DNA of 64,000 nucleotides from Moniliella sp. 'wahieum' (lineage: Eukaryota; Basidiomycota; Moniliellomycetes; Moniliellales; Moniliellaceae): assembly GCA_003971905.1 (NCBI GenBank), contig RSEE01000022.1, positions 620,001 to 684,000 of the forward strand. Direction: 5' to 3'. Of the stretch, positions 33,098-45,328 are shown in pieces. The position numbers and the translations under genes were made by a program. Each line of letters begins with the position of its first letter. Positions within the stretch are counted from its first letter, which is position 1. A model generated the notes under the pieces. The model was given only the letters and a program-made list of their open reading frames with translations, ran no database searches and was not told the DNA's origin.

Positions 33098-36000
33098 CTA
33101 GTCCAACCGGACGACGAGACGCGATCCACCACCATAGCGCCCATCCCGCTGAGAAAGATCTCGCTGAGAAAAGTCGCGCTGAGAAAGGTCGCTGATGAAA
33201 AGTCGCGCTGGGACCAATCGCGCTGAGACCGGTCGCGCTGGGAACCAGGTCCAGTAACGGGCGAGCGTGGTAGACGTGGCGATCGGACAGACGAACCGGG
33301 CGAGCGTACATGTGCCACCCCACTTTCCCGTCCCGTGCCTCCCGTTCCTCCCGTCCCGTTCGAATGGCCCGAAGGAGCGAAGAAGGCGCAGGAGCAATGG
33401 CATCGAGGATAGAATGGTCGAGCGCGCACTACGTTCGTGGTCGCGTTCACGGTCACGGTCACGGTCGCCCTGTGCCTGTGCCTTGGAAAGGGAGGGCGAG
33501 TACGGCGTGCCAGCGACGGGTACGTAGGTGATCGTGCCCCGTCCCCCGGTGGGCGGGTAGCGCCCGCCTGGCCCTGGTTCCGAGGGTGTGTCCGAGGTCC
33601 ATCCGATAGCGCGATAGGTGGCGACAAGGAGCGAGCTAGCGCCAGAGCCGCTGGTGCCGTAGTAGTAGCAGTAGCAGTGGCCGAAGCGGACGGCGTCGAA
33701 GGTACAGGTGAAGCGGTAGAGGCGGTAGATGCGTCCCCGCTACCACCGCCTAAAGAACGGAAAAAGTTACGCACACTTCCTCCGTGGGCCTCTTTCTTAC
33801 TTGTGGATGCCGAGACGGTCGCTTGCCCTGGCACGGCGAGCGTCGCCGCGCGCGGACTACGGACGTTCGAGCGCGCTCGGTTGGATAGCCCAGTGGGGGA
33901 CAGGATACCGCTCGGTACGGGGGTGGCGGTGCCTGAGGAAAGGGAAGCCCCGGTCCCTGTGCCGGTCCCCGTACCGCCAGTCATGGCAGCAGGTGAATCG
34001 GTCCAGTGGCCCAAGCCGCCAGGGCTGAGGGGTGTGTTGTTCGACCCCTTGGCCAGGGTCGGAGTCGAGGTATCAATGCGCAAGTCGGATTGGGTCAGGA
34101 AGTGGTACTGAGTGAGCGGGCGTGGCGGAAGGGGGCCAATAACCGGTGCTTGGGCTTTTTCTCCTTCTCTTTCTCACCAGTGGGAACGACGGACGCGACC
34201 GAGGCCGAGGCCGAAGCTGAGGCGGAAGGTAAGGCAGGTGGTTGAGCTAACGGCGAAGCGGAAGGAGGAATACCTTGATCAAATGGGTCCAAGAAGGACG
34301 CTAGCAGCGGAGATGGGGGGGGCATTTCTTTATCCTTATCCCCCATTGGGCTCGGCGAGCTCCTCATTCCAGCTTTGGAGTAGGAGGGGAAAGAAGGTTG
34401 GGACCGAACTTTCGGCTCGTCCAACAGAGGCGCCGCATTCATGTAGGGGGAAGAGTGGGTCGAGCTGACACCTTTGCCCGAACGTGGCTGCCGTCGTTCC
34501 GACTCACGACCGTACGTGGAGGCAGACACCCCGCGCGACGACGACCGTCGTTCTCGTTCGGACCCAGACCCCGAAAGGGGAGAAGGCACGTCCCTACCTC
34601 CTTTCAACGCTCCATTGACCACACCCAGACCGGAAGGTGTCTCGTCCCCACGCGCCCTGCGCTCCCTCGATCCATCCTCCCTAGTCCTGGACCGGTGGCG
34701 TGCACGTGGGGCAACATCCTGAGTCGTGCGCCCCGCCTTGCGTGAGGAAAGCGTCGGATCCCCATCAATCGAAGCCCGACGCTGAGCAGCTTGACGACCA
34801 GCATGGGTACCCCAACTCACTGGATTGGGCTCCAGCTCAGCGTCCGAGTGCGGGTGTGCTTTGCCCCGCATAGAACCGGCAAGGATGCTCGTCTGGCTCG
34901 CCTTGTGTGCCAGGTGCGGTGTGGGTTCTTCACCCCGCATCGGGAGACGCAGATTGCTGCTCCGCGGCGAGCGCGGCGGGGGGCGAGCCGGGCCGGCGCG
35001 ACGGAAGGTGGTGCGCTGTCAACTGGTCCGCCCAAATAATCGAAGGACGTTGTCCCCCGAACTGGCGGGGGCTAGGCTCGCCCCCATCTTGGGTTCTGCG
35101 TGACTTGGGCTGGGTCCAGTCCCGCGTCCAGAAAGTTGCTGTGCTTGACGCACCACCGCTTCCTCCCACGACTGAAGTTCCCCTCGCTGCAAACGCCACG
35201 GCTTCCTCGTCTTCGTCAGCATCAAAATGGAGTACGGGTGGTGCGCATCGGACTGCGCGTCCAGCCACCACGGTCCCTCGTGGGCCCAGAGGAGATCCCA
35301 GAAGTGTTCTGCGCCCCTTTCCGCATCGGGGCTGGGGGAGTGGCATTCGTGCCAGAAAGGGGGATCGTTCTCGACGTGGGCGTAAGGTCTTCCTCGTGGT
35401 AAAGATCGCGCTGCCTGCCCTTTCCCTTTTCTCGTACCGGTTCCTCGTCCGGGGGAGAGGGAAAGTAGGTTCGGAGCTCCGCAGGAACGGCACCAGAAGC
35501 CAACAATTTCTTCACCTGTACCTCCGCCGACTCAGGTTCTGGCCTTTCGTACGTCTTGGAAAGAGCCGGTGCTCGAGAAACAGAGGTCGTTCGAGATCGC
35601 ACATACTCGGTCCGATCTAAATCCAAAGAAAAGCTCCGCTCCCCTTTGGGTGGGAAGCGGGCCAAGACGGCTCGGTCCCCGCTGCCCTGCCTTGCACGCC
35701 GGGGCAGAGAACGTTGCGATGCATCTCGGTCCGCGCGGTAGGAGACCTGGCTCCGTGGAACATCGGTCGAGTGACGAGTTGGGCGCGGGGCCACCTGTGG
35801 CCGCAACAGCCGGCTTGTGGGTGCCTCAGGAGACCGCGCCGGGGGCGGTTCTACCTGCTGCGACGGCGTGGGCATCTCAGGCGTAGTGTTGGTCTTGGGA
35901 GGCGAGGGAGATCCTAGTCCCAATGCCGATTCGTATGACGAGGAACGGGAAGAAGCAGCGATGCTATCCCGTCTCGCACTTGGAAAGGCCTTCTTGGGTG

Positions 36001-38242
36001 GGATGTGATCGCAGTGGCCGCAAGCACATCCGCTGCCAACACACGATGCCGAGAGGAGACGTGGATTGCTTGTTCACACTGGACGTGACACTCGAGGGGG
36101 CTCCGATACCTCCATCACGACCGACGGACGGGAAGAAAGGACAAACCTACCGTTTGCATCAGATACTTCGTCCTTGGCCTCTTCCGATGAGGCCTCGTGA
36201 CGGTAGGCATCCTCGTCGCTGTCGCTGTGAGCATCCTCGTCATGGTAGGCATCCTCGTCGTTGTGAACATCCTCGACAGGGTGAGCATCCTCAGTGTCCG
36301 AAAGCCGATCTTCCCACTCGGCTTTCCAACGTGGTGTCAACGCATCATGAGAGAGATGGAGGGGAGGGGGTTTCTCATCTGGCTCACTGCTCACCACGCT
36401 TTCGTCTTCTGATGCCGATTCCAGAGCCGGACCAGGGGCAGGGTGCAAGAAAGGAGAGCGGTCGGGCGATAAGGAAAAATCAAACACGCTGGCCATATCG
36501 GGGGCATCAGTCGCATCTTCCGATACCCCATCTCCATCCTCTTCTACGGGTAGTGGGGACAAGACAGGATCAGCATCGGCGCGTTGCAAGAACCGAGCGA
36601 GAGGGGGAGGCGCCTGTCCACCCCCATGACCAGCAAGTGCTGTGGACGGCAAGGCAAATGTATCGGATGGCAGACCAAGTGCCTCCGTGTTGCCCCCGGT
36701 AGAAATGGACCGGCGAGCTTCGGCTTTCGCTTTGGCTTGTTTGGCTGCCGCCGCGCTGGCGAGCAATCTTGAAGAGCGACTGGTGGCACGCGGGCCGAAC
36801 TGCAACTTTGGCTCGTGCAAAGGTGGAGAATTCTGATCTGGGGGGGAGGAGGGGAGACAGCGTCAGGCAAAGGGACGGGGGCACTTGCACCCGCGGCGGG
36901 ATGGGAGGTGGACGTTGGCTAGGAACTGCTGGCCCTTAAGATAGATGCGCAGGGAAGGCAGAAGGTGTAAGTATGAGAACTCGCGTGCTTGGACATCTGG
37001 AGGGAATGGGAACGTACCTTGGGGGGAAGAGGGAAGGGGAGGGGAATGATGACGCGCCCGGTTGGGTACATCGATAGGTGGGTTGTCATTGCCGGGCTGG
37101 GATCACCAGCGATGACGGCAGCTTTTTTCTTTTTCTTTTTGCGTAATTTGAGTGGACTGGCTCCGTCGGTTTCGTCGGCACTGGTGGGGCGTGAGACGGC
37201 CGTGGAGCGAACCGACTTGGATTTTTTCTTGACCTTCTTCTTCTCACTTGGTGTCGAAGCCCCCTCATGGTGGTCGGAACCAGAAAGAGGGTGCTCCTTG
37301 TGTTGTTTCTTTTTCTTTTCTCGGCTTGGCATCGAGTTGGGTTCCGTCGGCGACAATGGGCGCAGCAGGCGTGTCGGACAGGGGGGGTCCAATGGCTGAC
37401 GCGAAGTAGATGCAACGTGCGGGGGGGCGGGATCCATCAAAGCAGGCGGGGCAGAGGTCGGATTTGAAGACGGTAGATTGGAGCTGAGGACTCGATCTCC
37501 AGACGGGCGCCTCCGAGGGGGGATGGGGGCGACAGAAGACAAAGGCTGGCGGATGGGAACGGAAGGGGACAGAGGGCGGGGCAGAGCCGGGGGGGATCGG
37601 GATCCGAGTCGTCAAAGTCAAATAGCACGCCTGACGGCGTCGCAGCGCCTGCGCAATGGCGGCGCGATGGGTGCGCAGCTGGCCCTGCAGCGCAGACGGG
37701 TCGCGCGGGTCAGGCTGCAAGGCAGTCGAGGGCACCCGCGGGGGGGAAGGACTAGGGTTGCGGCGTGGCCTCGAGCGGGGGCGCAGGCGTGAATGCGGGG
37801 CGGGGTCGAGGTGGTGGTCCATTTCAAAGCCGGTGGCGGGCGCGGGGCGGCGGCGGCGGGGGGTGTGGGTGCCCGAGGGTGAGGAGGAGGGTGACGGGGA
37901 CGGATGCGGGACGGCGGGGGGGGCATAGGCCGAGAGCGGCGGCTGAAGCCAGCGGGAGGAGTGGGGCTCGCGCGAGGGCGGGGCGTACGCGTGGTCGGGG
38001 TGGTCGGCGGGGGTGGAGTGGGGGACGCGGGCGGCGGCTGGATGGGGGTCGGGCGGGTCGGGCGCGGGAAAGGGAATGCCGCGGCGGGAGGTGGAGGTGG
38101 AGGCGGCGGGGCCGCTGCGGGTGCGGGTGCGCGGAGGGAAGGGACATGGCGGGTGGGGCAGGTGGTGGGCCAAACGAAGCAACGATGGGGCCAGCCGAGG
38201 CGCTCCACCGAGCAGATCAGCGGTGGGCCTGGGCGGATGCAT
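33098..38242 (-). CDS. Very long disordered protein, function unknown
   Basis: I do not recognise a family. The ATG at 38242 begins MHPPRPTADLLGGAPRLAPS. About 1,690 residues are implied, nearly all low complexity: Pro/Ala-rich (to about 37500), Lys-rich (SEKKKVKKKSKSV, KLRKKKKKKAAV), a short ordered-looking motif YPTGRVIIPLPFPLP, then after an intron at 36935-37017 GQQFLANVHLPS. This is followed by a coiled-coil-like Ala/Lys segment (ASAAAAKQAKAKAEARR), an acidic DEDAYHDEDAHSDSDEDAY tract and Ser/Arg-rich sequence. It ends in a five-residue repeat SQRD(F/L/W). About ten single-base frame changes are needed. The GRVIIPLPFP...GQQFLANVHLP motif spanning the splice junction is the likeliest conserved part. 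It might be a scaffold or a cell-polarity protein, but nothing shows this directly. Confidence 0.6.
33147..33246 (-). repeat. 15-bp minisatellite encoding SQRDx repeats
   Basis: About seven copies of a 15-bp unit beginning CGCTGAGA/CGCTGGGA on the plus strand encode SQRD plus one residue at the C-terminus of the disordered protein. One adjacent pair of units measures 13 and 16 bp, a net loss of one base, which is where the frame breaks. Confidence 0.8.
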
Positions 38243-39015
38243 GATGATGCGATGGGCGATGGCGATCACGGGTGCGTCGCAGCGGATGGATGATGGCGGG
38301 GATGCAGGGGGGCATGCCCGCGTGACGCGCGGTGGCGTGGCGGCGGCGGTGCCTGTTTAAACTTGCGTAAAAATCCGTGTCTGCAACGTTTAGCGTTTGC
38401 ATCGCACAGCCCTACGGCTTAGGCCTGCTGCATTCCTGCCACCCATCCGAAGCGGTGCGCCCAAGGGGCTTGCGTTCGCTGTGCCATCCATCCTCTGCGC
38501 CATCAATTCTACAGGAAGACATCCATCCTCCCACAAGCCACCAGCTTCACCCGCAGCAATCGATTCATTCGATCCATGGCAGCCTGCATCGATTTTATGC
38601 GATCAATGGCAGCCTACCTACCTAGCAGTCCAAATGGCCGGGGCGATGCATGATGCGTGCACCCTGCTGGAGCAGCCTGGATGCTGGATGCGGGGCGAAG
38701 AGGGACACAGCCCCCGCGCCGACGGGACAAGACTGTTCGGCTGCTGCATGCCGCTTGCCGATCAAGCTTCAAGCTGCAGGCTGCACGCTGCCCTGGCCAG
38801 CGAGCCCCAGGCACTGGCGCTGTGTTGGCGTGCGCCTCCTGCCTGCCCCGCTTTGCCGGCCTGGCCCGCTGGGCGACGCAGGCAGAGGCAGTGCCAGGGT
38901 GCGGGGCACATCGTCCTGCAAATGAAGAAAAGCTGAACGTCCTGAACGATGCGGGTGGGTGCATACGTAAGGTGTAGGATGAGCGCTGAGCATGCACGGC
39001 ACAACCCGCTCGCCC

Positions 39016-39050
39016 CAGCAGCCCCAGCAGCCCCAGCAGCCACAGCAGCC
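39016..39050. repeat. 9-bp tandem repeat, CAGCAGCCC
   Basis: About four copies of a 9-bp unit lie outside any supported gene. Confidence 0.7.
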
Positions 39051-39339
39051 ATCGCCGGCCCAGCCCATCCACCCAGCGCTTTCAGTTCCACACCGCCACA
39101 GCCCACCGTTGCTCGGCGCCAGTGGCTCTCCTCTCCTCTCTCCTGGGCAGCCAGGCTGCCTGGCTGAGGCTCAGGCCTGAGGCCAGCAGCGACGATTTTG
39201 CCACTGCCAGACGATCCGATGAAGCCCGAGGAGAGCAGCCGTAGAGCTCCGACAGAGACACCGTAGTAAGATCCTGGCGCAGAAGAAGAGGTGGCATGGT
39301 CCTTGGCCCCTTCCCACAAGGTTTTGTCGCGTCCGAAAG

Positions 39340-39380
39340 CATGTGACATGTGACATGTGACATGTGACATGTGACATGTG
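39340..39380. repeat. 7-bp tandem repeat, ACATGTG
   Basis: Five full copies and one partial copy. Each unit is the palindrome ACATGT plus G. Confidence 0.85.
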
Positions 39381-39387
39381 AACAACC

Positions 39388-39405
39388 CTTCAAGCTTCAA
39401 GCTTC
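39388..39405. repeat. 7-bp tandem repeat, AAGCTTC
   Basis: About two and a half copies of the palindrome AAGCTT plus C, only 8 bp from the ACATGTG array. The same unit recurs at 44491. Confidence 0.75.
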
Positions 39406-41269
39406 ATCGTAGTAGCCGTGTTGCCAGTTACGCCCACCTGACCGAGAGGCGCATACATGCGCCCATCCGAGTTGCACTGTATGATTGCTGCAAACACGTA
39501 CAGCCCACAAGAGTACTTCTCGCAGATATCTTCTTGGTTGGTACTCGTGGTAACCTCGGCTGAGCCGCAGCTGCCTGTGCGTCATTCGTATACCCCCTTG
39601 AGCGGATGCAGGAGTTTGCCATATCACCATCCCCGTTTCGGGACGTATACTGGTGTGGTGGCAATGTGGTTGTTACTGCGTGTGTACGGTCGGGAGGCCG
39701 GTGTGGTGATCCGTATTACGGCAGCTTCGTCTAGGGTCCGTTTCCTCGGACGTAGGAGTGCAGCACGGACGAACCATGCGACCACGATTTGGCGTCGGTG
39801 TGTGGAGAGGATCTTTGTCTACCAACATTTTGGGCGACAGGGACCGTATCACCGATACGCCTGTGCTCATTATGGTTTTGAGAGCGGGCTTAGCGCTACT
39901 GACCACAAGGGCAACTCGTTCTCGCTACGGATGGAGTTGTGCTGGGCAAGGCCATGACGTCATCGGGGTTGCTCGACGGGACTGGAGTAAAGGGCAGTTC
40001 CCGCTCTGTATAACCCTAACATGTGACACGCGACAAACGCTGCCGCTGACTTGACTTTGCCTCTTCGTTTTGCGTTCCTCGGTAGGCATCATTGTGCACA
40101 GCACTCGCTCCGCTATGGCTTAGTAGTCTTGCTCCATCTGATCTGTTCGCCCTCTTGCTCGTGGTGGCCACCTTTCTCTTGCACGCACGATTGCGGCCGT
40201 GCTCTTGGTCCCGATTGCAGCGCAAGGGGGGAATGGCCTGAAAACAGCCTGTGTGGGTAAAGGGTGCGAGGGGATTCCCGTTTCGGGGAGACTTGGTCGG
40301 AGTCCTGATGGTCTTCGAGGGCGATGCAATCGGTGGTAGTGGTGATCTACGCCATCCAACAACGCCTACAGAGGAACATCAAACAGCTAGTCGCCACAGG
40401 GGAGTAGGCTGCGGAACAAGGCAAACAGAAGCAAGAAAACGTCGGAATTCCTACACCTGAGGAGGGACTAAGTACTAAGGGACGTTGGCCAAAACACACG
40501 AGCCACCCGTGGTGGCTCAACACGGGCCTCCCAGCATGATCGCTGCCTCGCTGGGGGGGGGCGGGGACGAGGAGCTCGGTCGTGAAGCTTGAAGGGCCTT
40601 GTCCGGTCGGGGACCGCTTGCATCGCGGCTCCAGTGGAACTGTGTGGATTGCGACCGGGAAGGACGATGGTGGTCGTGCATCATGCCAGCGCTGCAGCTG
40701 TGACAGAAGGACGCCCTGCCCTGTCGACGAGTCTACTTAAACCAGCGCCGAGCACGCCTATCTCGAATGGATGCTAGCAGCGTAGCGTAGCCGAAACGAT
40801 GGCATATCGGAGCGGGAGTGCCGGCCTGGGGCCTGATCCGAGCGAGAGACCCGCACCGAATACCGACTATCGCCTACCCTCGCTCGTCCACGTCGACCAC
40901 GTCCACCGCCCGCAGGACGTGAGTTTCAAAATATCCACTCTTCCACCGCCTATTCGCGGGGGAAGGACAGTCTTAGCGCCGCCCAACGCGTCCCACCGCC
41001 CACACTGCCCCTGTGCCATCCTCATTTTGGCGTTGATAAGCGTGGTCGAGTCGATTAGTTTTGTTGGGCCAGGAAATTGGACACTTCGCCTCCCCCCCTT
41101 TTTTCGTTTCGTTTCGTTTCCTTTCTTTTGTGCCCACCACCTCCCCACCCACCCGCGCGTCCTCCGACAGCCCCTTGGCACCCCATGATGCTGTCGGTCT
41201 GCACTCGTGCGCGTTCCTCGCCTTGCTCGCACCGCTCTCCTCGCTTCTCCGCCCACCGCCTCTCCGCCC

Positions 41270-43810
41270 ATGGCGGTGCGTGCACTCCACTCCACTCTCC
41301 GCCGGGCCACCGGGTCCGACAAAGGTACCGAGTCCTTCACCGATGCCCATTTTGGTGGTGCCGACGTTTCCGATTCGGCCGATGCAGCGGCCGCAGCCAA
41401 GTCGGCCACGCACGCTGTCATTTCGGTGTTTGATTTGTTCAGCATTGGAATTGGTACGTCTTGATCTCGCAGTGCTTGCCCAGCGTGGGGAGGAAAACGG
41501 GTTGAGTGGGAACCCCTCCCTCCCTCCCCCCCCCCCCGACAAAAAAAACCTAACGCGTGTCATGCACCCCGGTCGTTGCAGGTCCCTCTTCGTCCCATAC
41601 GCTCGGACCTTGCCGTGCAGCCAGTATCTTTTGTCAGGACATCAAGGAAGCCGGGTTGCTGGACAAAGTCGCCCGTCTCAAGGTCGCTCTCTATGGTAGT
41701 TTGGCAGCGACAGGCGAGGGCCATCATACGCCGCAAGCGATCCTGATTGGGCTCGAAGGCGTCGACCCCGAAACGGTGGATACAGCTTCGATTCCCGATC
41801 GGGTAGCCAAGATCAAAGCCGAGGGCAAGGTGGGTTGATTCGCGAGAGCGATCCTACCAAGGTAGGCAAAGTAGTTACGTTAGTTCAGTTCAGTACACTA
41901 CGGATATGACGTGGCACTGGGACCGGCAGTTGCCACTGCACCCAATGGCCTGCGCTTCTCTGTACGGCCAAGGCGATTTGATCGCGACCAACGATTATTA
42001 TTCGATCGGAGGCGGGTTTGTCGTCAATGGTTCCTTGGCCACCGCCACCTCGCCCAATGGATGCACCAGGCCGAACCCACCTCAGTGTCGGTGCAGATAC
42101 CGGGATCGAGCCTCCGCTACCACCGCAACCGGACGGAACGGGCGCCGCGCCAGTCTCGTCCAGGGCCAAGACGTCCTCGCCGTCGCCCCGGCGGGGGCGA
42201 ATTCGACCTCGGCACCCGTCACGCCCGATGCGCCGCACCCCGAAGATTTGGCAGAGAATGCGTTTTACAAACAAATTCGTCGCTCGGACGCGGCGGATGG
42301 ACGCCGACAAGGCCCCAGCCTTCGGATAGTACGCAGGACTGTTGGAAGGAGAGGGAGAAGGAGGCAAAAGTCAAGCGGGCTCGCTATCGTCCCAACGTCC
42401 CCTTCCCCTTCCATAACGCTGCCTCCTTACTCAAGATTGCCCAGGAACAACTTGACCATCGCTCAGGTCGTGTACCAAACGAGCGCACGTGGTACTCCAC
42501 GAGGAGATCCAGACAAAAAGGTAGGCCCCTCTTCCCTCCCTCCTTCTCGCCCCTCCCTGAACGAATAGTGGACTAACCCCCCTTGCCTGTCCGCAGCTCT
42601 TCCAGCATTTGGACGTGATGGACCAGTGCATCCGGGAAGGATGTTACTCCAAGGAGAAGATCTTACCTGGCGGGTTGCGACTGAAAGTAGTTGCGCCGGG
42701 GCTGTACCGGCGTTACTGCGGGGTCTATCCGACGCTCGATCCGCCCGGTCCGAGCGGGAGCGGACCGAGTGGGCCTGCGCTCGGTGCTGACGTACCGCCT
42801 GCATCGGACGAGGAACCAAGGACCCATTCACCTGCCCACTCACCCACGTAGTCCCAACCTTTTCGCACCCGGCCACGCGACCGGTTCGGACCAGGGAGCT
42901 TTGAGCACCCATCATGCCCGTTTCCGCTCAACGGGTCACGTTCCAAGAAATGGACTTTCTCAGCGCGTATGCCATTGCGGTCAATGAGGTCAACGCGGCT
43001 GGTGGAAGGGTAGTTACCAGCCCTACCAATGGCGCATCAGGCGTCATCCAAGCGTACTCAAGTTCCACCTCTCCTTCTCCACTGACGACCCTTGGCGCGA
43101 CGTACAAACCTTCCTCCTCACCGCCGCCCGTAGGCATGATTGTCCGTCGCGGCGCCCATCTCCGCGGCCGAAGGAGGATGCCAAGCCGAAGTAGGCGTGG
43201 CAAGTGCCATGGCTGCCGCGGGGTACGCCGCCGTGTTGGGCGGCAGCCCACGCGTGGTGGCCCAAGCGGCGGAAATTGGCTTGGAACATAGTTTAGGTAC
43301 GCTCCGCTTCCAGTCTCTTATGTCCCCCCTACCCTATGCGCTGGCGCCTACCATGCGCGTGACCGGTACCCCCGTAACCCATGATTCGCGAGAGGAACGA
43401 GGTGCTGACCCCACAATGTGACCCGTTTGGCGTACAGGACTTACGTGCGACCCTGTGATGGGGTTGGTGCAAGCCGTACGTCCCTTCCCCCCCTTGCCTC
43501 ATCTCGTCTCCCCTTGCCTCCCCTTCCCTTCCCCCTTTACGCATACCATACAGACAGGACGGAGTACTGACCCTACGCTACGTGCGCCCCTTTGCAGCCG
43601 TGCATTGAGCGCGTCTCGATGGGCGCTGTCAAAGCTGTGAATGCGGCGCAGCTGGCACTGGCAAGCGATGGTGACCATGCAGTCAGCTTGGACGACGTGA
43701 TTGAGGCCATGCGCCAAACCGCTCGCGACATGCACGTCCGCTACCGTGAGACCAGCTTGGGCGGCTTGGCACGCGTCGTACGTGTGCCAGTCACCGTGCC
43801 TGAATGTTAA
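41270..43810 (+). CDS. L-serine dehydratase, iron-sulfur (bacterial) type
   Basis: This enzyme deaminates L-serine to pyruvate and ammonia with a [4Fe-4S] cluster. The ATG at 41270 begins [18 protein letters not shown], which looks like a weak mitochondrial leader. The beta domain has [10 protein letters not shown], then after an intron (41454-41581) [16 protein letters not shown] and [16 protein letters not shown]. The middle has [29 protein letters not shown] and [16 protein letters not shown]. The alpha domain has [52 protein letters not shown] and [18 protein letters not shown]. Cysteines in EGGCQ, GLTCDP and the APCIER segment are the expected cluster ligands. Other introns: 42521-42596, 43297-43437 and 43476-43597. 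Length suits the single-chain form. Many frame changes lie between 41840 and 42520 and again near 43060-43150. Confidence 0.9.
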
Positions 43811-44169
43811 GTGTTAAGTGCTAAGGCGCTACTATAAGCGTTTTGTTTGCACGTGTCTTTCCCTGGGTCCCCTTTCCGTCCCCCTCACCCCCCCCTCACT
43901 TATGCAGCCTTTTTTGTTCCGTTTGTTCTTTCTCCTCTCCATTGGCACGTGCGCTCGGAATCGATCCGTAGGCGTGTGTGCCCATCGCATCAGATCACAT
44001 CGTATCGCAGGCGCAGCTTTCAATTGGTTCTCTCGTACTCTGATCTCGCCTGGTTTCGGACTTCCCGTAGCCTTTTAGTTGCCTCTCCCAGGAAGCGAGG
44101 TGGTAGCGCCACGTAGTTGAGGACAGCAGTGATGCAAGTGATGGAAGCACTCAGTCCTCGTATTCTGGA

Positions 44170-44300
44170 CTCAACGTTCAACCTCAGTACTCGGTCTGAG
44201 TCTGTACTCAACGTACAACACTCAGTGTTGAACTCTCATCGATCTCAACACTCAACGTTCAACGTTCAACAACCTCAACTCAGTACTCAGTTGACTGTAC
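44170..44300. repeat. Composite heptamer field (AACGTTC, AGTACTC and variants)
   Basis: Interleaved copies of AACGTTC, AGTACTC, ACGTACA and AGTGTTG units are mixed over about 130 bp. Several pairs are inverted with respect to each other. Confidence 0.65.
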
Positions 44301-44490
44301 TATGCGGTTGAAACGAGCGTTTGATCGACCGTGGAGCACCGCGGCTCTGACCAGATTACATGGACCTCGCTTTCACAGTTCTGCGGTCCTCAGAGATCGA
44401 TTTGATGGCGGCCACAAAATATACCACACTCCCATGCCCGACGGACTTTCGATTCAACTCAGTCCCAACAGACCTCAAGCTTGACTTGAG

Positions 44491-44534
44491 GCTTCAAGCT
44501 TCAAGCTTCAAGCTTCAAGCTTCAAGCTTCAAGC
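44491..44534. repeat. 7-bp tandem repeat, AAGCTTC
   Basis: Six nearly perfect copies of the palindrome AAGCTT plus C, followed at once by a GATCGATCGATC run. Confidence 0.85.
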
Positions 44535-45328
44535 TGATCGATCGATCAAGAGGCTCTGGCGAGGCATGTGATGTGATGGGGTGACCGGTGATGTAAACAT
44601 GTAAGCCGGCTAACGCAGGCTAACACGCTACCCCTCGCTGGCTGACTGACTGGCTGTTTGTTTACTTCCCCCTCTGTTGTCAGATTGGTGGTCAATATTA
44701 ATGCGGTGGCACATGTGGTGCGCCACCACGACGCCGGGGTGGATGTGGCCGACGGCACTGGCTGGCTGGATGACGTGGACTTGTAACCCTGTCGCGAGCA
44801 TCATGCATCACGAGGCGCTGGGAAGCGGGACTAGCGGGCAGCGCGCAGCGGCCCAGCACAGCGCCTGTGTGCCACTGGGGGCAGTGCGCTGGCCCGGGCG
44901 CGTGAAAGCAGCGGAGGCGGACTTGGCGGGCGGCAGTGCTGGTGGCCAGGACACGCCGCTTGCAACGTTCAAAGCCACCGCAGCGCGTCCTCTTAACAGG
45001 GCGGCCGATTGCAGTGCAGCGGCCGGGACGGCGCCTGTGTCTGCGCCCCACGGGGGGTGGGCACAGGGCGCAGGGCTCTGCAGCGCCTCCGTGCATGGCA
45101 CACTCGCCCAGTGCCTGTCGCTTTCAGCTTTCAGCCTGCAGCTGCAGCCCCCCTGCAGCATGCAGCTTGTGCGGGGTACATGCAACGCCCGCATGCATGT
45201 GACGCATCACAGCGCCTATTCCCGCTGCAGCTCATCCCAGCACACCACAGCTACACGGTACTCCTTCTCCTTCCTCTCCTCTCCGTTCATCTTCCCATTC
45301 ACACCCTCCCCCCCCACCACTACCACCC

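Larger units (their letters stand above)
38243..41269. other. Long gene-poor region with repeats
   Basis: These 3 kb separate divergent genes. They hold a glutamine-codon-like CAGCAGCCC run, ACATGTG and AAGCTTC heptamer arrays, and GC-rich blocks near each start codon. Frames of 80-170 codons exist around 39450-40050, but I cannot match them to a family, and those crossing the ACATGTG array (CHMSHVT...) are artefacts of it. Confidence 0.5.
43811..45328. other. Intergenic with heptamer repeats; bHLH promoter
   Basis: These 1.5 kb hold a GTTAAGT run just after the serine dehydratase stop, a dense field of AACGTTC/AGTACTC heptamers, an AAGCTTC array, and from about 44780 a GC-rich block rich in CAGCGCC words that should be the bHLH promoter. 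No gene was recognised. Confidence 0.55.

Noticed and set aside
39340-39400. Minus-strand open frame reading CHMSHVTCHMSH, metal-binding-like
   Set aside because: It is only the translation of the ACATGTG tandem repeat.
39457-40054. Overlapping frames of 98-166 codons
   Set aside because: There are several competing frames on both strands, no family match and no splice signals.
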